Below are positions 61,177-64,000 of a stretch of DNA of 64,000 bases, in pieces. The position numbers were made by a program, and so were the translations under genes. Source of the DNA: Cellulomonas fengjieae (lineage in GTDB: Bacteria > Actinomycetota > Actinomycetes > Actinomycetales > Cellulomonadaceae); contig NZ_CP074404.1 in assembly GCF_018388465.1 (NCBI RefSeq), forward strand, positions 62,001 through 126,000, given 5' to 3'. The number at the start of each line of letters is the position of its first letter. Positions within the stretch are counted from its first letter, which is position 1. Under the pieces are notes generated by a model. It did no database searches and was not told the origin of the DNA. It saw only the letters and a list, made by a program, of their open reading frames with translations.

Positions 61177-61577
61177 GTACCCCTCCCGGCTGGTACGACG
61201 ACGGCGCCACGCGTGGCGTGCTGCGCTGGTTCGACGGCGCCGGCTGGACCGAGCACACGGCGATGCTGCCCCCGATGCCGGGGACCGTGGCGGCCGCGCC
61301 GTGGCCGCCGGCTGCGATCGTCGGCGCCGCGCCCGACGAGACGCTGCACTGGCTGCTCCCCGTCGGCCGCTCCTGGCAGTCGGTGCTGGCGGGCTACGTG
61401 GGACTCGTCGCGCTGGTGCTGTGGGTGCTGGGACCCGTGGCGATCCTGTTCGGCGTCCTCGGCCTGCGACAGGCCCGCACCGGCGGCCGCGGTTCCGGGC
61501 GGGCGTGGTTCGCGATCGTCGCCGGCGTGCTGGCGTCCGTTCTCGGCGTGGTCTCCCTGCTCGGCTTCCTCGTCTAG
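61173..61577 (+). CDS. DUF2510/DUF4190-type membrane protein
   Basis: 134-residue protein. PPGWYDDGATRGVLRWFDGAGWTEHT is a DUF2510 module, common at actinobacterial membrane protein N-termini. The C-terminal two helices (VLAGYVGLVALVLWVLGPVAILFGVLGLRQARTGGR, and AWFAIVAGVLASVLGVVSLL) are DUF4190. ATG 61173 overlaps the RDD gene, so the pair is co-translated. Function unknown. Confidence 0.82.
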   Translation: MSTPPGWYDDGATRGVLRWFDGAGWTEHTAMLPPMPGTVAAAPWPPAAIVGAAPDETLHWLLPVGRSWQSVLAGYVGLVALVLWVLGPVAILFGVLGLRQARTGGRGSGRAWFAIVAGVLASVLGVVSLLGFLV

Positions 61578-61649
61578 CCGCTGCGCACGTCGCCGACCGA
61601 CGATGCCCGGTCGGGTGGCGGCGGCGCGCGAAATGCGGACGATGGAGGG

Positions 61650-62543
61650 ATGAGCGATCAGACCACGCCCCAGGACCCCCGTACGCAGCACCCCGGTGCC
61701 GAGGCCCAGCCGGCCCAGAAGATCCCGCACCCGGGACTCACCGGCGAGATGCCCAGCGAGCCCGACCACGGCGAGGAGACGTACCGCGGCTCCGAGCGGC
61801 TCCAGGGCAAGCGAGCCATCATCACCGGTGCCGACTCCGGGATCGGGCGCGCGGTCGCGCTGGCGTTCGCGCGCGAAGGCGCCGACGTGGTGCTCTCCTA
61901 CCTGCCCGAGGAGGAGGAGGACGCGCAGGAGACGGTGCGGCTGGTGGAGGCGGCCGGGCGCAAGGCGGTGACCGTGCCGGGCGACATCCGTGAGGAGTCG
62001 CAGTGCCAGGCGATCGTCGACACCGCGGTCGCGGAGCTCGGCGGGATCGACGTCCTGGTGAACAACGCGGCCTACCAGATGTCCCAGGAGGACGGACTGC
62101 TGGGGATCAGCACCGAGCAGCTGGACCGCGTGCTCAAGACGAACCTCTACGCCATGTTCTGGCTGACCAAGGCGGCCGTGCCGCACATGGAGCCGGGCAG
62201 CGCGATCATCAACACGAGCTCGATCCAGGCCACCCAGCCGAGCCCGGGGCTGCTCGACTACGCGGTCAGCAAGGCCGGGATCCTCAACTTCACCAAGGGG
62301 CTGGCGCAGCAGCTCGGGGAGAAGGGGATCCGCGTCAACGCCGTGTGCCCGGGCCCGATCTGGACGCCCCTGATCCCGGCGACGATGGACGAGGAGAAGG
62401 TGGACCAGTTCGGTGCCGAGACGCCGCTGGGCCGGGCCGGGCAGCCCGCGGAGGTGGCACCGGCGTACGTGTTCCTCGCCTCGCAGGAGTCCAGCTACGT
62501 GACCGGCGACCGCATCGCGGTGACTGGCGGGCGGCTCCTCTAG
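61650..62543 (+). CDS. SDR-family oxidoreductase (YghA-like)
   Basis: 297-residue short-chain dehydrogenase. An N-terminal extension with HPGLTGEMPSEPDHGEETYRGSERLQGKRA resembles YghA-type reductases. The cofactor motif is TGADSGIGRAVALA. NNAA is in the core, and the catalytic YAVSK (YAVSKAGILNFTKGLAQQ) carries Tyr and Lys. Converges on the UDG gene; the two stop codons share the sequence CTAG. Substrate unknown. Confidence 0.92.
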   Translation: MSDQTTPQDPRTQHPGAEAQPAQKIPHPGLTGEMPSEPDHGEETYRGSERLQGKRAIITGADSGIGRAVALAFAREGADVVLSYLPEEEEDAQETVRLVEAAGRKAVTVPGDIREESQCQAIVDTAVAELGGIDVLVNNAAYQMSQEDGLLGISTEQLDRVLKTNLYAMFWLTKAAVPHMEPGSAIINTSSIQATQPSPGLLDYAVSKAGILNFTKGLAQQLGEKGIRVNAVCPGPIWTPLIPATMDEEKVDQFGAETPLGRAGQPAEVAPAYVFLASQESSYVTGDRIAVTGGRLL

Positions 62544-63292
62544 CCCGTCACGCCGAGCCGGCGCGCGCGGAGCAGGACCGCGTCCAGCATCTCGGGCGTC
62601 AGTCGTCCGGTGAAGGTGTTCTGCTGGCTCACGTGGAAGCAGCCGAGCACCACGAGCTCTGCGCCGTCCGGCCCCGCGAGGACCAGCTCCGCGCCGTGCC
62701 CGAACCGCGGTCGCGGTCGGGGGACGTGCCAGCCCTGCTCGGCGAGGGTCGTCAGGAGGGCCTGCCAGCCGAACGCGCCGAGGACGACGACCACGCGCGG
62801 GCGGATCAGCGCCAGCTCCCTGCCCAGGTACGGCCCGCACGTCCGACGTTCCTCGGGCGTCGGGTCGTTGGCCGGCGGGGCGCAGCGCACGGGCGCGGTC
62901 ACCCGGATGTCGGTGAGCGTCAGCCCGTCGTCGCGTCGGGTCGAGGTCGCCTGGTTGGCGAAGCCGGTGCGGTGCATCGCCGCGAACAGGAAGTCGCCCG
63001 ACCGGTCGCCGGTGAACATCCGGCCGGTCCGGTTGGCACCGTGCGCGGCGGGCGCGAGCCCGACGACGAGCACGGGCGCGTGCGGGTCGCCGAAGCCCGG
63101 CACCGGGCGTGCCCAGTACGTCTCGTCGCGGAAGGCGGCCCGCTTCTCGACGCCGACCAGCTCCCGCCACGCGACCAGTCGCGGGCACGCACGGCACGTG
63201 GGGACCACCGCGTCCAGCGCGGCCAGGTCCCGTGCGCCGGCGGCTGCGCGCACGACGTCCTCCGGCGTCGTCGGAACGCCTGCCGGGGTCAC
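62540..63292 (-). CDS. Family 5 (UdgB-type) uracil-DNA glycosylase
   Basis: 250-residue Fe-S uracil-DNA glycosylase. The N-terminal cluster ligands are in TCRACPRLVAWRE, with further Cys in APVRCAPP and RRTCGPYLG. The uracil-binding motif is VGLAPAAHGANRTGRMFTGDRSGDFL, matching the thermophilic UDGb type. The C-terminal HVSQQNTFTGRLT is the second active-site loop. GTG 63292 overlaps the LOG-like gene stop (GTGA). It removes uracil (and often hypoxanthine) from DNA. Confidence 0.93.
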   Translation of the reverse strand: MTPAGVPTTPEDVVRAAAGARDLAALDAVVPTCRACPRLVAWRELVGVEKRAAFRDETYWARPVPGFGDPHAPVLVVGLAPAAHGANRTGRMFTGDRSGDFLFAAMHRTGFANQATSTRRDDGLTLTDIRVTAPVRCAPPANDPTPEERRTCGPYLGRELALIRPRVVVVLGAFGWQALLTTLAEQGWHVPRPRPRFGHGAELVLAGPDGAELVVLGCFHVSQQNTFTGRLTPEMLDAVLLRARRLGVTG

Positions 63293-63813
63293 GGTGCGCT
63301 CGCGGCGGCACCCGGCTCCGGGACGTCGCGGACCCCGATCGTGCGCGCGCCGGCCGGTAGCGCGTCCAGCAGGCTGAGTGCCTCGTCGACCGACGCCACG
63401 TCGCGCGGCCCCGCCCCGGGTGCGGGCCCGTCGAGGCCCCAGCCCCGGACCGCGACCACCGGCAGGCCCGTGCGCACGGCGAGCGCCACCTCGCTGAGCG
63501 TCCCCCAGGAGCCCCCGACGCTGACGACGACGTCGCTCGACCGCACCAGCAGGGCGTTGCGGAGCTCGCCGAGCCCGGTGGGGATCGCCACGGTGACGTA
63601 GGGGTTCGCGTCGGCACGGTCCGCTCCGGGCAGCAACCCGACGACGACGCCACCGGCCTGCGCTGCGCCGCGCGCGGCCGCCTCCATGACCCCGCCCAGC
63701 CCGCCGCAGACCACGACGTGCCCGCGCTCGGCGAGCCCGCGCCCGAGCGCCTCGGCGTCCCCGAGCTCCGCCTCGGAAGCGCGAGACGGTCCCACGACCC
63801 CCACGTAGCTCAT
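63289..63813 (-). CDS. TIGR00725/LOG-like nucleotide-binding protein
   Basis: 174-residue Rossmann-fold protein: YVGVVGPSRASEAELGDAEALGRGLAERGHVVVCGGLGGVMEAAARGA is the conserved first half, and VGGSWGTLSEVALAVRTGLPVVAVRGWG the second (a variant of the PGGxGTxxE motif of LOG proteins, with S-W instead of the usual residues). The role of this family is unknown; related LOG proteins release cytokinin-type bases. ATG 63813 is chosen over a longer open frame that covers the stem-loop. Coupled with the UDG gene. Confidence 0.82.
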   Translation of the reverse strand: MSYVGVVGPSRASEAELGDAEALGRGLAERGHVVVCGGLGGVMEAAARGAAQAGGVVVGLLPGADRADANPYVTVAIPTGLGELRNALLVRSSDVVVSVGGSWGTLSEVALAVRTGLPVVAVRGWGLDGPAPGAGPRDVASVDEALSLLDALPAGARTIGVRDVPEPGAAASAP

Positions 63814-63820
63814 CCGACCC

Positions 63821-63894
63821 CCACGAGATCGTGGCTCCGGCACGAGATCGTGCGTGCGCACCCACGATCTGGTGCCGACGCCACGATCTCGCGG
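63821..63894. repeat. 34-bp imperfect inverted repeat (large stem-loop)
   Basis: Arms 63821-63854 and 63861-63894 match at 29 of 34 positions as reverse complements, around a six-base loop TGCGCA. Each arm holds two copies of a 12-base element (CACGAGATCGTG at 63822 and 63841; the reverse-complement forms at 63863 and 63882). It lies between the end of one minus-strand gene and the start of the next. A terminator or an extragenic repeat are both possible; there is no T-run. Confidence 0.85.
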
Positions 63895-63919
63895 CGACGG
63901 GCGCGGCCGGCCCGGGACA

Positions 63920-64000
63920 TCAGCCGAAGCGGTCCGGGTCGCCGGCGCCCACGCGGACGACCTCGGGGGCGCCCTCGGTCCAGTCGACGACCGTCGTGGG
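63920..64000 (-). CDS. C-terminal end of a probable threonylcarbamoyl-AMP synthase
   Basis: The last 26 codons of a minus-strand gene continuing past the window: PTTVVDWTEGAPEVVRVGAGDPDRFG then stop. The TTVVDWT segment resembles the conserved STVVDLT stretch near the end of Sua5/YciO/YrdC proteins, which make the t6A precursor for tRNA. Only a fragment is seen, so the assignment is tentative. Confidence 0.5.
   Translation of the reverse strand, partial: PTTVVDWTEGAPEVVRVGAGDPDRFG

Overview
The window is very GC-rich, densely coded bacterial chromosome with frequent GTG starts and 1-4 base gene overlaps. Gene content points to an actinobacterium, most likely Cellulomonadaceae (Cellulomonas or a close relative). 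The main reasons are deazaflavin/F420-type oxidoreductases (LLM class and DUF385), an LmeA-family lipid-binding protein, an MT0933-type antitoxin, an actinobacterial glycine cleavage operon behind a tandem glycine riboswitch, a family 92 glycoside hydrolase and several actinobacterial DUF families. The genus is inference; no rRNA or marker gene set is present. Nothing in the window looks like a complete prophage, integrative element, insertion sequence or CRISPR array.

Layout. 1-5260: end of a Cys-type glutathione peroxidase, a CorA-type Mg2+ channel, then a run of aminotransferase, lactate/malate dehydrogenase-like protein, ACT-domain protein and ThiF/MoeB-rhodanese fusion. 4154-10044: a molybdenum cofactor island, with moeB-moeA-moaC-mobA-DUF6457-moaD on the plus strand converging on mog-moaE-moaA on the minus strand across a hairpin. 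10145-14948: tandem glycine riboswitch and gcvP-gcvT-gcvH. 15232-17403: HTH-only LuxR protein, Nudix hydrolase, a 47-residue DnaJ-type zinc protein missed by length cut-offs, and a PatB/MalY C-S lyase. 17470-21041 (minus strand): promoter, SAM-I riboswitch, a 20-codon upstream ORF, metF and metE. 21131-25079: 3-methyladenine glycosylase and a TetR regulator with a long coiled-coil extension, divergent from a drug-type ABC exporter. 25083-33288: HrpA helicase, a kinase-like protein, an ArsR-SRPBCC-SnoaL cluster behind a perfect 16-bp palindrome, YbaK, DUF4865 and STAS proteins. 33338-37560: sbcD-sbcC.

37621-46021 holds transport and envelope genes: a 20-bp tandem repeat, a Bcr/CflA exporter, two paralogous secreted HNH nucleases facing each other, an LmeA-like protein, an M50-like protease, an aquaporin and an APC permease. 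46165-55030 holds two hypothetical small proteins, a DHA2 exporter, an S33 peptidase and the carbohydrate block GH92 alpha-mannosidase, GT4 glycosyltransferase and zwf. 55190-55900 is a small stretch of visibly lower GC with one orphan PD-(D/E)XK-like nuclease. 55912-64000 holds another DHA2 exporter, SseB-like, zinc-ribbon, GNAT and LLM proteins, a tRNA-like element with its own terminator, RDD and DUF2510 membrane proteins, an SDR, a family 5 uracil-DNA glycosylase, a LOG-like protein, a 34-bp stem-loop and the end of a probable threonylcarbamoyl-AMP synthase.

The clearest functional units are Moco synthesis, glycine cleavage (glycine-sensing), methionine synthesis (SAM-sensing), the TetR-ABC efflux unit, the ArsR-SRPBCC unit and SbcCD. 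Most other genes are ordinary accessory or housekeeping genes. The features most likely to be undescribed are the tRNA-like element at 60247-60316, the coiled-coil TetR, the orphan nuclease, the metF upstream ORF and the 47-residue zinc protein.
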